From assembly GCA_963970005.1 (NCBI GenBank), contig CAXAMN010008446.1:655833-719832 (forward strand): 64,000 bases of DNA, given 5' to 3'. Each line of letters opens with the position of its first letter. Within the stretch, counting starts at the first letter, position 1. Below the pieces are notes generated by a model. It ran no database searches, was not told the DNA's origin, and was given only the letters and a program-made list of their open reading frames with translations. Shown one piece after another: positions 22,801 to 34,230 of the stretch. This stretch comes from Durusdinium trenchii (lineage: Eukaryota > Sar > Dinophyceae > Suessiales > Symbiodiniaceae). A program made the position numbers and the translations under genes.

Positions 22801-24600
22801 CATGGGTTTCATATGACTCCTTGAGTGACGTGGGACCAAAATCACGTGGTTCGTAGCGTGCATTGATTTGCTCAAGGTGTCCTTTATTTGCTGAGGACTA
22901 CCTTGACATGTCTCTTGTGCAAAGAAATAACCACCGAAACAGAACGAGAGTTGTCAAACCTTCCAATCTTCGGTGAAGTGAGAGTGACGAAAATGATGGG
23001 TGAGATGTTTCCGGGAATGCGGTCCGTCCCCCACATGGCTAGTGTGGGCGCACCATTTCGGTAGGCGCAAACCATGCTCAACACAAAGGCAATACATCAC
23101 CGCCACGAAGCACGCCTCACAGACCATGTAAAGTATCCTTTTTACAAAGCACTGAGGTTTGGGGCCCATCATCACCATGGGAGGGTATACACCTCATGTA
23201 TATAGCATATATATTAGCGTATATGACATGTGTGTGCTTTTTTTTGAAGTTGTCGGTCTGTCTCGCTGCCCCCCAACCGCCAGCACGAACTCAGACTCCT
23301 TCATCCGGTTGATGGCATTCAACTTGGATTGGTAGTCCCAATACCTGTTCCTCTCCAGGACTCCTGGGATGGGCAGGAATGTCTGCTACCGCTATGTGGA
23401 GCACGGTGCCACCCCCTTCTTCAATAGACATCAGGAATCAGAATTATGTTATATAAATATAAACATTCTTGAACACCTCTTGGAAGCTCTTGTGTCATCT
23501 TGAGTCATAATATCGTTCAAAAGGAGACTCCGGCAAATCGTTTTTTCCATGCAATACCATCAAACACGTGTGTCTCTTCAAGAATCCAGAAAGTATATAA
23601 TTGTCACCGAGGACAGCAAACACACATGGCTACCCACAACATGGCAATTGTTGCACGCTGCCGCTCTTGAAGAGCCGCTCTTGGTCAAAGGACAAGGAAG
23701 AGCAAGCAACCAAGCTGCAAATGAATGGCAGCAGTCCATCTAAAACGATCCTTTACACACAAATCCCTGACATTCTCAAGCAAGACCATGCTCTTCTTCG
23801 TCAAAAACCCCAAACACGACGAACGCCTCATGCCGAGGATCGAATGGAGCGAGCCACATGCGATCGGTATTTGGGATCGCGTGGCAAGGTGTGCGCCACC
23901 CGTTGCAGGGTGGGATACCGCATCTGGCCAAGCGGGGACCGTGCCCGGGACCGTGGCCGGGGGGGATCCGCCATGCGGGAACGGTGGGGGTCGGTTCGCC
24001 CTGGCAGATCTTGTTGAACCAGGTCGTGCGTCGGTTGACCCAAGTGAGCCATCATGAGCCATCTTTTCGTGAGGTATCCGTGGCCAGGGGGAATGGGCTT
24101 GGCAGTATCCTTTTCAATCCCATCTGCATGTCCAATCTACTGCCAGAACACCACTCGCCAACGATCACCAACACCATCCAACACCATGTCAGCGCAGCAA
24201 ACAAGCCAATCATAGACTGAAACAACTATTTAACAATTTCCCTTCTAACGCCAAGAACAGAACCCCCTCTTTTCCTCCCAATAAATTTCTTTTAAAAAAA
24301 CTGTGCATGCCTGGCCCAAACCACCCGAACCTCTCTTGGTAGGCCCAAGAGAGGCTCCGAACCAATGCTCCGCCGGAGCATCACCGGCCGACCGCCCGTC
24401 GCGTCGCGCCGGCCCGTCGCCTGCGCGAGCTGCTGCGAGAGGGACTTCTCGGGCTGTCCGAAGGTGATGCCACCCGCCGTCCCCTTGGGCACGGCCGACT
24501 CGAAGCCTGGGGGTGAGTAGGCGGCGAGGTGCGGCACCGCCTCCGTCTCCACGGGTGACACCACGCGGGAACGCGGGCGAGCCGCGGGCCGTGGGGGCAT
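22596..24600 (-). CDS. gene E: unknown, four-exon span
   Basis: Four minus-strand exons lie in order 24331-24600, 23800-24050, 22902-23080 and 22596-22800. Nothing identifies the product. The first is basic and Q/R-rich, the second rich in proline, glycine and tryptophan, and the last two are less GC-biased. They may be one gene, two genes, or upstream exons of gene F. Confidence 0.35.
22902..23080 (-). CDS. exon of gene E
   Basis: The donor GTAGTCC starts at 22901. The frame reads MVCAYRNGAPTLAMWGTDR, then GNISPIIFVTLTSPKIGRFD, ending SLHKRHVK. It looks beta-rich. No family recognised. Confidence 0.45.
23800..24050 (-). CDS. exon of gene E, P/G/W-rich
   Basis: The frame reads TWVNRRTTWFNKICQGEPTP, then a proline/glycine stretch, then MWLAPFDPRHEAFVVFG. 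Two other minus frames are open, but only this one ends in an ordinary protein-like stretch. Confidence 0.45.
24331..24600 (-). CDS. exon of gene E
   Basis: The donor GTTCGGG starts at 24330. The frame reads PVETEAVPHLAAYSPPGF, then GGITFGQPEKSLSQQLAQAT, then RRSIGSEPLLGLPRE. Third positions are strongly G or C. Confidence 0.5.
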
Positions 24601-25135
24601 GGAAGTTCAGGGGTCCGCCCTTCCACGTCCACGATCGCCTTCCTACAGTAGGCGTTTCTGGAAGCGTGAAGCTGTACTCCATGGAATCGTCATGGCCTTT
24701 TGGAACAGCATGTTCCCTCTAGAAATATAGGGATGGATAAGATATGTTGAATTTCCATGATATTTGAAACATGTGATTTCAACAATTTCAAGTCATTGTT
24801 ATTTCGGCTATCTCTATGACTTGGATCGTCCCACTATACTTCACGATTCGTGGCTGCAAACGATCTGCTACTTCTCGACCGCTACTCGGATCGCCACCGC
24901 CACACTCGGACCGCACCCGACGTCGTCTCTTGTGACCGGTCCACGGCATGACCGACAGTCACTTCGATATCACCGCTATGCTAAAGGATGCTAAAGGAGT
25001 GCCTCTGGGCACTCTTTTCGCCACTGGTTTAGCATCAACAAATGGCCTCAAAGGAGACTTCTAAGGATTTATTTGTCTTCGATGTAACGAGGGTTCATAG
25101 GCGCGGGACCTTCTCACCACCCTCCAAAAACACTG

Positions 25136-25185
25136 CCCTAGGGCTCCAGTCGTACCTCCTCAGAAGGTACGACTGGAGCCCAGGG
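25136..25185. repeat. family 1 element, minimal perfect hairpin
   Basis: GGGCTCCAGTCGTACC is followed at once by its near-perfect reverse complement GGTACGACTGGAGCCC, with a six-base TCCTCA/AGAA loop region. Confidence 0.9.
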
Positions 25186-25559
25186 GCCGTGGAAAGAAAA
25201 ACATCTCGCATCGCAGAAAACACCGATGAGTCCGGCGGACCCTCACGACGTGCAAGATCATCACTCCATGTCTATGGAAGAATATGCCATGCGGCCGGCG
25301 CCTTGCCCCCCACCAACCACCCGACATGGAGGCAAAGATGGCAGTATTACATGGAGTGTCTGGATCATATCACGTGACCCATAGGGCACCCTGTCTCTTC
25401 TGTTCTAGGACGTTTTCCTGGTGACACATCGGTTGAATTGCACGCCTGCCGCTTGATCCTACTAGTACTGAACAGCAAGTTCTCCACCTTGGAAAAATGA
25501 GTTCAATTACTATCCAATATTTAATTACTCACAATTACCCCAAATCAGCCTTCGTGCTC

Positions 25560-25900
25560 CTAGTCCAACGCCCCAAAACCATCCAAAACCAGGAAGTCGT
25601 ATTCAGCAGCATTGACAACCATCCGTGCTTTCCCTTTATCTCTACTTCCCATGGAATCGACATGGCTCCCAAGTGGTTGCGCCAGGGGTGGTGGACTCCA
25701 GCAAGCTGATCAGGAGCTGGATCCTCCACCTGCAAGACTCCGCCGCTCGTGGCCGGCACTGATGCGAATGGAAGCACTGGGGCGGTGGATGGCGGTGGGA
25801 AGTCCAGTGGTGAGGGGATTTCCAACCCAAAAGAGCAGAAGACACAGACATGGATTCCACCAATGGACTTGCGACCATGACCTCGGTCGACCCAGGCCGG
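25560..25900 (-). other. possible exon
   Basis: The minus frame reads PVLPFASVPATSGGVLQVE, then DQLAGVHHPWRNHLGAMS. Codon bias is weak and no splice sites were settled. Confidence 0.25.
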
Positions 25901-26595
25901 TCTTACCAAACAATGCCAAACATAGAATCGCTTTCGGTGTTTGAGGAGTCCAGGGATCCAAACACCGATCCTGATGTATGCGGATGTCTCATTGGATGCT
26001 ACTGATTACAGTGGCAAGACAACCAGCGAACCCATTGACCTCGCCCAAAGGGCTTCTTGTAAAGCAAGTCCATAGAGACAAGCATGACAAGCCAGCTGGG
26101 CAAAGCATGGCAAAGCGGCAAACATATTGCTTGCACAATTTACTAGATCAGACCTTGATCCCTAATCATCCTAATCAAGCAGCTGGAATCAGCACACGCC
26201 GCAACCAAAATGGCCCTCAAGTTGTTTAGATCTTCGAAGATCTTAAAACATCTTCAAAATCTTTTCAAGACGCAACACTCTTCCAAGCTAAAACAGTCTC
26301 GGCGCCTGGTTCTCCGGCAAACACCTCATGACGTCTTCCTCTTTCTTGATCGCATCAAGTGCTACGTTGATACCTCGCAGGAGCAGGCAGGGGCCCAGGG
26401 GGACTCATAAGAAGCAAATCTATTAGAAACTCTGTGGATCGTGGCCGCGTGGCCTACATATGTGCGGGATCTCGTGTCGATTTCGAACGCACATGGCCGG
26501 CTTCTTCAAATCGGCACGGCGTCGCCACCGGTGAAGCCGATGTGTCGGAAGGAGTGGGCGTCGGATCGAAAAAGACTTGAAGAAATGAAGCAAAG

Positions 26596-26694
26596 CCAGA
26601 CACTCCATGTGATTGTTGTATGATAGGACTGCCGCCCCAGACAGGCCCCTGGCACCACCCCAACTGATCGGTACAGTCCCATTGAGTGTCTGGG
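26596..26694. repeat. family 2 hairpin element
   Basis: CAGACACTCCATG on the left pairs with CATTGAGTGTCTGGG on the right, around a CCTGGCACCACCCCA centre. Confidence 0.8.
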
Positions 26695-27194
26695 AGACAG
26701 AACCAGAAACCGGAAGCTTCGCCAGTCCAAGAACAACACTTAGGGAACCCAAGCATACATATCGGAGGAACATTCAAACATGCTTCGGAGATCTCCGGGG
26801 TATGGTGGTTATATAGACTATAGGCCCCCCCGAAACGCACCCACCCAAACAACCACCTTCACCGAAATGGACGGTCGGCACTAGGGAAGTCTCATGAGAC
26901 CTTCTTAGAAGGGGTGTTGATGGAGCACCCTCCCAAGGGAAGAAAGAACCTCGACCAATCCCACCAAACATTCATTGTGGCCAAACCGCCATCCATGTCG
27001 CGAGTTTTCGGAGAGCGGTTGTTCAAAGAAAGCAATCTGCACTCCAAAAGATCGTGGAATCCTATGGTAATCCTGTTTTTTTTGCAGCACTTTCCAGTTA
27101 TAAGCTTAAGACATGCTTAGGACCTCTTAGGACCATTTCAAGGGGATTCTTGTCAATTTCTTTACTCCATCCCATCCAGTTGTTCTAGAGTTCA

Positions 27195-27372
27195 GCTATA
27201 AGGCAAGTGCCCGCCTCGGAGCTTCTGCCGCAAGCGCTCGCGGCTGTCGAAGCTCCATCGCACGTCGCCGCGGAAGGCGGCCAAGGGCTCCAGCACCTCG
27301 GGTGGCATCGGCGCCTCGCGCCGGAGCCTCAGGAGATCCTCAGGCGGGGCAGTTCCGGCGCGGGCGCTTCAA
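27195..27372 (-). CDS. exon of gene D
   Basis: The minus frame reads ARAGTAPPEDLLRLRREAP, then PLAAFRGDVRWSFDSRERLR. Third positions are almost all G or C. The plus frame is also open but alanine-rich and less protein-like. Confidence 0.55.
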
Positions 27373-30300
27373 TAGGACTTTCGGTGGGTTAATATATGTC
27401 TAGGATGATATAGGTATAGTCGTGGGTTAGGTATATATAGACGGTATAGGTGAAGCGCCTATCATCCGAAGGAATCCAAGATGATTCGAGTTGGAATCGG
27501 CATTGGAAGATGATGGAAGAGGTAATGTTTGGGCAAAGAAGCCATTTCCAGGCGGTGAAAACGAGTGATCGTAGGAGATCTATAATTCTGTGATATTCTG
27601 TGTTTCAGCACATTTATGCTGCAATTTCTGTTCCTGTGACACGGGATGAAGGGGATTTCTTTGAGCTTTTTGCACTTCAGGCAATAGCAACCAGCTTCTT
27701 CAAAGTGACCTTTTGAAGGTTCCTAAGTGACCCTTAGGAGGCTTCAGTGACCTCAAGCCAGGTTGTCAAAAGGTCACTTTGAAGAACCAGGAATGTAATT
27801 TCCATCCACCGTGGCCAAGCCCTCCAAGCATCCGCTTGTGCATCCAGCAGCCGCGGCATCACCCGCTCATCCAGCGCGTTCCGCACGCAACGCTCGTGCA
27901 GTAAGCGCTCGGCGGCGCTCCTGGGGGCTTTGGAGCTTTGGAGCTTAGGTCCAAGTGAACTGTCAATCTGATGGGACTGACATACCTAGAACCACATTAG
28001 GCAATGTTCTGCACGGACAAAGTTGCCTTTACCCATAGGCAAAGCCCAAGAACAGGTTCTAGGTATACCAACTGGGGCTTTGGGAATCTTTGGGATTTTG
28101 GAGTGTCTGGAAGGTGCACTTTAGGAGTCGGCGGTGCCAAACTCAGAGCCAAACTCGAACATCACTGGATGGGACCACATGGAACCATGGAACGGCTAAG
28201 AGGATTGCTTTGTGGAGGGGCGGGGTGTGGCGTGTCACAAGGGTTCAATTGGCCAGCCATAGCGAATTCCATGCCAAACGTTGCGCAAGAACTCGCTCCA
28301 TGAACAAAGGGCCGTGTCTTGGGTTTCCAGCGGGACCTCACGATCAGTGGAGGATGATTTAGGACGCACCGGTTCATTGCACACTTGGGGGTATCCCCCC
28401 TATTGCTTAACAATCATCCGACCAACAGTAAGAGGACATCCACTTGCAAAACTCCTCTTCATCATATAGGGATTCGCGAAGTCTGCCAGCTCATGCGTGA
28501 GCACGGGCCGCTCGTGATCCAAGACTTCCGCCGCAGCAGCGTCGCGGAGCCTCGTGTCGCGCAGGTCGCGGAGGTCCGGCGGTCTGCGCAATCGAGTCAG
28601 CTCGAGCCGGTCCCCCAAGGGAGCCGGTCCTACATCGCCACAAGGATCGGCAGATGTGGCTGACAAAGATCAGGCCCAACATGGCCCAACGGTTTTTTCG
28701 AGGATCGGCCCGGGGGATCAACCGCTGATGATGGATGATCATGTCACTTCTGTTTTCCTTTCTGGCTTCTCTTCTCTCTTCTTTTCCTCTGCAAAACATC
28801 TGCATAGAATTCCATGACTCTGTGCCGCTACTCCTTATCACACGGCTTCAGTGAATGACTAAGACCATCTTTGGTTTCATGATCCGGGGCTGTCTTGGAT
28901 GCTTCGCTCCACCCCAACACCTTCGACGCTCCCACCTCCGACCGGTCCGACCATCGTCCACGCAGAAAACGCCGGGCCACACGTCCACAAAGCGGTCTGT
29001 CCGCGCGCCCAGGCGTGGCCAGGGCTTCTGCTGCTCCAAGTCCTCGCGAGGATCGGTGGCGAAGACGTGAGTTCGGCGTGGCCAGGACGGACTCGGTCGG
29101 GTGGACGTCTGGTAGCGTTCCACGTAGACCAGGGGCCCCCGAGAAGAAAAAACTTCGACCGTTTCAAAAAAAGAGTAAAAAAGGGGGTTGGCCACTTTAG
29201 GCCTGAAGTGATTGAACCCAGGGGGCCCAGGAGTCCTTCTACAAAGGCAACTCTTGAAACACGATCCAGTACCTTTTAATGGCTGAAGCATGGCGAAGCC
29301 TTTCGAGCCCATGCTACATACGTGAACATAGTGAACATGTTGTTCGACATCATATGCTCCATCATGCTCCTATCGGGGTCCTTCCGCAACTTCTTGAAGG
29401 TCTGGACATAGTCATCTGCTTTCCAATAGTCTTCCACGATGGACTTTTTGCGCCACTCATCTTGGAATTCCACATCCTGACCATCGCTAGGGCGCCAGAA
29501 TTGTGGCTGGGGCGCTTGGACAAGAAGTCCAAGAAGGTTCGCAATTCTGGGGTCTTCAAGCTTCTGGACCTGACGAAGACCTGCCCGGATCTCAGTCGTG
29601 TTAAAGTTAAAATACTTTACGATTGATCAGCTGGGAAAAGCACGCACCCTATAATCCTTCAGGCTCACTTCCAATGCACTCTGTGCTAGGTTCTCCTATG
29701 TTCTCCTCCCCTCCAGGCCAAACGCTCTCCCTCCCTCTCCCTCTCTCTGTCTCTCAGTCTCTCTCTCTCCCTCCGTGCTTTCGACGCTCTGCAACTGACT
29801 TCGGCGCCCTGTTCGCCTCAGCCTCATACTCCTCTTCTTCCTCAGTGTAGCCTTTGGAGAGCCCCGGGGATGGCAAAACAGCGGCACTTCCAATGCACAT
29901 GATGCAGGAAGTCGGAAGTGCCACAACGGCCGCGTGGGAGTCGGGGAACCCCCAAAAAAGACTCAAAACAATAGAACATGAACAAACTCGGAACCACCCC
30001 CATATGTCTCGAGGTAACCACAATGGTCGGCATCATATCCCAAACACTCCATGTATGCCATATATATGCCTACATTGGGGTGGTTTGAGGGGTCGATGTA
30101 GGCATATATGGCATACATGGAGTGTCTGGGTATATGGCAATATCACTTCTGGCAGCCACTCGCCTGGTGGCAAGTGATGAAAATCGAGGATCCGATCGCC
30201 GATCACGCAGATCACGCAGTGCTTGAAGCGGCCAGTGATGCGCGCGGCCAGTGATGGGTGATGACGTACGTATATCGAAAGCCACGAGTCAACGAGCTCC

Positions 30301-31459
30301 TGAAACACAAGTCTTCGTCTACGTGCCTTTTTATTGCTTTGAGAACTCTCGTCTTCTCTGTGTTTTGGGGGGGGTCTCAACTGGGTCAAAAATAGCAATG
30401 GCTGCTGCTGTGATTGTGCAGGGCACGTGCCTCACGCACACATACACCACACGAGACCGCACACGACGATGCTACAAACGAGACCGCACGTCAGTCATCA
30501 TGCCATAAGTGCAAACAACCAAAAACAGAACACATACATCATGCCCCATCAGATCCAAAAGGGTGGTTCTTATAGACCCTGTATATATTATATATATAGT
30601 TATTAACCAAGTGGATGTGAGTCGTGAGCTGATGTGAGTGGATCATGAGAATCCCCCTTCAAATTGCTTACTCTTTTGATCTTTTGTGGTGCGTACACGC
30701 ACATGGCTTGGCTCGACGTTCTCACTGGGGAGCTTGCTTTTGTCTCAGACTTTTGGGGCGGTGGCCTCCAACCTGGAAGCGATGGCGGCCTCCGGCCTCG
30801 ATTCAGCATCGTGAAGGTAGTCTTCGCTTGCCCCTTGCGCAACAAGCTCTTCAAGCGCCGCTGCTTCTGAAACTCATCGCCTCGCGGCATTCGCGAAGCG
30901 GAGGTGAAGAAGTCCAAACGGACGAAGAAAGGTTGGGTGGAAGGGGAGGTGCCGGAGGATTTTGGGAGGGGTCTTTTCAGAAGGTTGCTGTCATGGTGTT
31001 TTGCCCACTGTCTGACAGCCAATAGGTTCTGGTCGAGAATCGAAAATGCCAAGTCTGCAACTGGACCTCGCGAAAAGCGGTTGATTTCTTTCACATCTAT
31101 GCAGGGTCGGTCTGCTTATAGTTGTCTGTTTGCGGATTGTCCATCTATTCAGATCCCAGCTCCCGAACCTCGAATCGAATTGATCTGAAATCACCACGAG
31201 ATCCCTGCGATATGCCGATCGCTGCAGTCCGACTTGCTCCTTCCACACTCTTCCACACTTCCCAAGTGCATCCAACCCATTTTGCCCATCACTATCCTCA
31301 CGTTTCAAGGCACGTTCTTCGTTGAAGATCCTGATGAATTCCATGAAAACAAAGTTTTCTCTGTTCCACTGAGCTTGCGCTTTCTCCTGCCGGATCTGCG
31401 AGATGTGGTTGGCCTGCGGCGATTTTGGCCCAATAGACCAAACGTGCTCCCAATGGAAT
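27195..31459 (-). CDS. gene D: unknown multi-exon gene(s), span
   Basis: Seven minus-strand exons with strong codon bias run from 31459 down to 27195. Two have both splice sites or a clean donor (31302-31459 and 29322 onward). The products are charged and helix-rich, with many arginines and tryptophans. I recognise no family. They may be one gene or two; the exons at 32545 and 32930 could be upstream parts. Confidence 0.4.
27692..27790. repeat. foldback element
   Basis: The arm TTCTTCAAAGTGACCTTTTG (27692) recurs in reverse complement as CAAAAGGTCACTTTGAAGAA (near 27767), with about 50 bases between. It abuts the exon at 27800. Confidence 0.9.
27800..27930 (-). CDS. exon of gene D
   Basis: The frame reads RSAAERLLHERCVRNALDER, then VMPRLLDAQADAWRAWPRW. 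It is an arginine-rich helix. Splice sites are not fixed. Confidence 0.55.
28460..28668 (-). CDS. exon of gene D
   Basis: The frame reads GPAPLGDRLELTRLRRPPD, then LRDAAAAEVLDHERPVLTHE. It is GC-biased at third positions and helical. Confidence 0.5.
28940..29155 (-). CDS. exon of gene D
   Basis: The frame reads GPLVYVERYQTSTRPSPSW, then HVFATDPREDLEQQKPWPR, then FVDVWPGVFCVDDG. All three minus frames are open; this one has the highest G/C at third positions (about 78 percent by hand count) and the most ordinary residue mix. Confidence 0.5.
29322..29605 (-). CDS. exon of gene D with GTATGT donor
   Basis: The donor GTATGTAGC starts at 29321. The frame begins near FNFNTTEIRAGLRQVQKLED, continues PRIANLLGLLVQAPQPQFWR, and ends DRSMMEHMMSNNMFTMFT. 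It is acidic with aromatic residues, over 90 codons in one exon. Unknown protein. Confidence 0.6.
29724..29773. repeat. CT-rich tract
   Basis: About 50 bases of nearly pure pyrimidine on the plus strand; the purine strand is the sense strand of the surrounding exons. Confidence 0.9.
30039..30130. repeat. family 2 hairpin element, best-preserved copy
   Basis: CCCAAACACTCCATGTATGC and its partner GCATACATGGAGTGTCTGGG flank an inner inverted repeat TGCCTACATTGG. The whole element folds into a long hairpin. Confidence 0.9.
30700..31094 (-). CDS. exon(s) of gene D
   Basis: One minus frame stays open over both FSRGPVADLAFSILDQNLLA and, further on, MPRGDEFQKQRRLKSLLRK and TTFTMLNRGRRPPSLPGWR. There may be an intron between the halves. 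A plus frame (MAWLDVLTGELAFVSDFWG) is also open over part of it. Confidence 0.4.
31302..31459 (-). CDS. exon of gene D with both splice sites
   Basis: The acceptor TTTTCAG precedes 31459 and the donor GTGAGG follows 31302. The frame reads FHWEHVWSIGPKSPQANHIS, then QIRQEKAQAQWNRENFVFM, ending FNEERALK. It is a charged helix of unknown function. Confidence 0.65.
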
Positions 31460-31888
31460 CTGAAAATTGTCTGAAGAAGGTGGGCCAGCAAAATGTTAAG
31501 CCAAACTAATTGGGTGGATTCCTGAACAAAACACGACCCGTATGGGTGTTGAGAAGATGGTAGGTTGTCAGTAGGCAGCTGCCTGTTTACCCGGCCAACA
31601 GTGATGTTCTTTGCAGGCACCTATCGTATATATATATATACATATCTATCTATCTATATCAATACACAAGAGGCCATGTCCAGTCGACACCTCATCAGTC
31701 GAAAGAAGGTGCCGCTGAGGTGCTGGTGATGTTTTTGCTATTGTCGATGGTTACAAACAAACATGGACCCTCCAAAACCCTGTTTGCTTGACCTCCTTAA
31801 TGTCGTTTCTTTGCGGCCACGGGTCATGCCCTTGGATTTGCAGACCGAACCTGATGCCACCGGTAGGACATATTCCTCGCAAGGGGGA

Positions 31889-31970
31889 TTTAACCATATA
31901 CTAGGACCCACAAGGGGTGGTTAATGTACACTCCTTAACCTCTAAGGGGGTATCAATAGACAAACCAGGT
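31889..31970. repeat. dispersed repeat, copy 1
   Basis: The series TACTAGGACCCACA, GGGGTGGTTAATG, CACTCCTTAACCTCT and TATCAATAGACA recurs in the same order at 47214 to 47300. Confidence 0.85.
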
Positions 31971-32544
31971 TTCCCTTGACCCTTGTCGAAACCAAAAAAA
32001 AACGGTATCCAAACAAGACACCCAGCTGGATGCGCTTGATTGCTGCAGCTTGTTCGCCTCACAGTGGAGTGAACTTTCACAGCTCTCAAGTCCAGTCTTC
32101 ACCATCAATAGCCACCCGCCGTGCTTGCACACACAAACAGCATCGGTACAATCAGTCCTTTAGCTTTGGCCATTAAACCACTTGCAGGTAAGCCTCCTAT
32201 AGCAGCCTCAAAAGCATCACATGCCAAATCTGCAGGGTGCAGTCTTCATGCTCACGCACCTGGAGTATCAAGAAACAACTTCACAATCTTCGCATCACAG
32301 TCGTCCCCCCTTGAGTTGTGGCATCATCTACAATGAATCTACAACATCACGCTAGGTGATGTGACCCAGAACACCGTGAAAAGTGGAGTGTATACTATAT
32401 ATTGTAACCAAAAACACTACACTGTGAAAAGATGTGAAAAGTGGATTGTGACAAAAAACGCTATCCCAAATGACTTAGTGGATGATTCTGGATGAGCCTT
32501 CGATATCCAACCATCCAACCACCCCCCCATGGTTTAGACTCGAC

Positions 32545-32640
32545 CCGTTTGGCGATCCGTAACGCACCTTGAGCTTCGGCCCCTTCTGCAGCCTGCACGG
32601 CTGGTCTCCGTCGTCGAAGGGGTGGCCACGCGGTGTTTGA
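32545..32640 (-). CDS. candidate exon
   Basis: The minus frame reads AWPPLRRRRPAVQAAEGAEA, then QGALRIAKRVESK. It is GC-biased and basic. Splice sites unresolved. Confidence 0.35.
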
Positions 32641-32661
32641 GGCGTTTTTAGGGCTATTCAT

Positions 32662-32760
32662 TGCTAAAGCTCCAGTCGTACCTCCTCAAAAGGTACGACT
32701 GGTGGCACCCGGGCCCCCAGTCCCACCGAACCGAAACGAAGGTGCGACTGGAGGTCTAGG
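32662..32760. repeat. family 1 element
   Basis: CTCCAGTCGTACCTCC then GGTACGACTGG form a short hairpin, and a second GTGCGACTGGAGGTCTAGGG closes the element. Confidence 0.8.
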
Positions 32761-32929
32761 GTATTTGTTAACTATGGGTGCAACACCACACATCCATGAG
32801 CTCGGCACAAACAAGGCCACCCGAGAATTCCAAGACTTTCAAGCGAGCAGTGCCCTTTCTTCGGGGGAGGGGGTGACTACAGGGATCTACAGGGCCCAAA
32901 AACACACCTGGAAGCAATTGGAACCATAC

Positions 32930-33055
32930 CAAGCTGGGCCGGTCGCTCGGAGCGACTGTTTGGACGCTGAACCCGGCGGAGCGGTTGATCAACGCCACGA
33001 AGGGTGGCGTGAAAGCCGCAGCACGCGCGGGCGCGCCGCCGGACAGGAGTGAGGT
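32930..33055 (-). CDS. candidate exon with GTATGG donor
   Basis: The donor GTATGG starts at 32929. The frame reads SGGAPARAAAFTPPFVALIN, then RSAGFSVQTVAPSDRPSL, with about 80 percent G/C at third positions. A plus frame (ERLINATKGGVKAAARAG) is nearly as good, so strand is not certain. Confidence 0.4.
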
Positions 33056-33373
33056 TTAGACATAGGTCAGGCCTCACTCCAATGAACTTCACGGTCCATC
33101 CTATCCCATCCTGTCGACCATCAAACCACACGGTGGCCTCCACACCGCTCGACCCTCCCACCCCGTGCCGCACGCCTCTTCCGCGCGCCCGTCCGTCCTG
33201 CGGCGCGCTGACGCTCGGTGGTGACGTGCCACGTGCCATGTGACGTTGCGAAGTGCATGGAGCCGTGGCAGCAATTGAAAGCGACATAAGAACATTGATT
33301 GAAACTGCAATGAACACGGTCCAAAAGGAAACAACGTTTCATTGATGGTAGCTACATGTAGCTAGTTTCTTCC

Positions 33374-33731
33374 TCAGGAGTCTTGGGTTGCTCACCTGCA
33401 AAGGCATTGGGAGCATCATTCTATTGAAATACCAACTTAAGGACGTTTGGCGCTCGTTCAAGAAGCCCTGAAACGACTTCATTACACTTACATTCACACA
33501 AATTGCATACAACAGGTTCACAAAATGTTGCAAACAGGCTTGAACTCCCTTTCACCGTTCTGTTGCACGATTCAACGGGTACGGTACCAATTCATATCCT
33601 ACTATAGGCTATCGGCTCTTCCAATATAAGTTTGCACTGCCTGATGAGGCTTGCTCTCGCTCTGCTTTACCCTCCAAACCTATAAATATGACACAAGAAG
33701 AGCCATGCCATGAGCAAAGGTGTCCCACAAA
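33374..33731. repeat. segmental duplication, copy 1
   Basis: It matches 34231-34599 in the same orientation. The last ~115 bases differ at about one position, while the first part carries many changes and small indels. Confidence 0.9.
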
Positions 33732-34230
33732 AAACACGCCCTTTCTGGAGCCCATGCGATGCAGAATCTGCGCAAACAAAGCCGTGCAACAAATGCGTAA
33801 TTTGATATGAATGCAGTACCTCATTGAGAACATTCTCTTGCATGATTGCAACAGGTTTTGGACGAAGGTCCGTGTTCCTTTTGGTGGCTCTAGTGAACAA
33901 TTCGGATGAAAATCGACTATTCGTCCAATCCCCTCCCGCCTTTTGGTGAAGCACTTGCTTGCTTTTGGTCAGCTGCTTTGGCTGTCTGACCTGGAAAAGG
34001 GGACTGAACTTGCCAAAGAACAAAGAAGTTCTCTCGCTGATCTGGCTACCAGTCACAATTGATCTTCCACCCTATATATCTATTGCTGCTGCGGTGCGAC
34101 GTGCATTTTCGAAGAAGCTGTCTTGGCTGGAAAGCATCTAAGAAAATGTTGGACATTGCAATGAGCACACTTATTTATGGGTGTGTCTGAGACTGCACAC
34201 TCCCGCTGCCTTTTGATGAGGCACTTGCTT

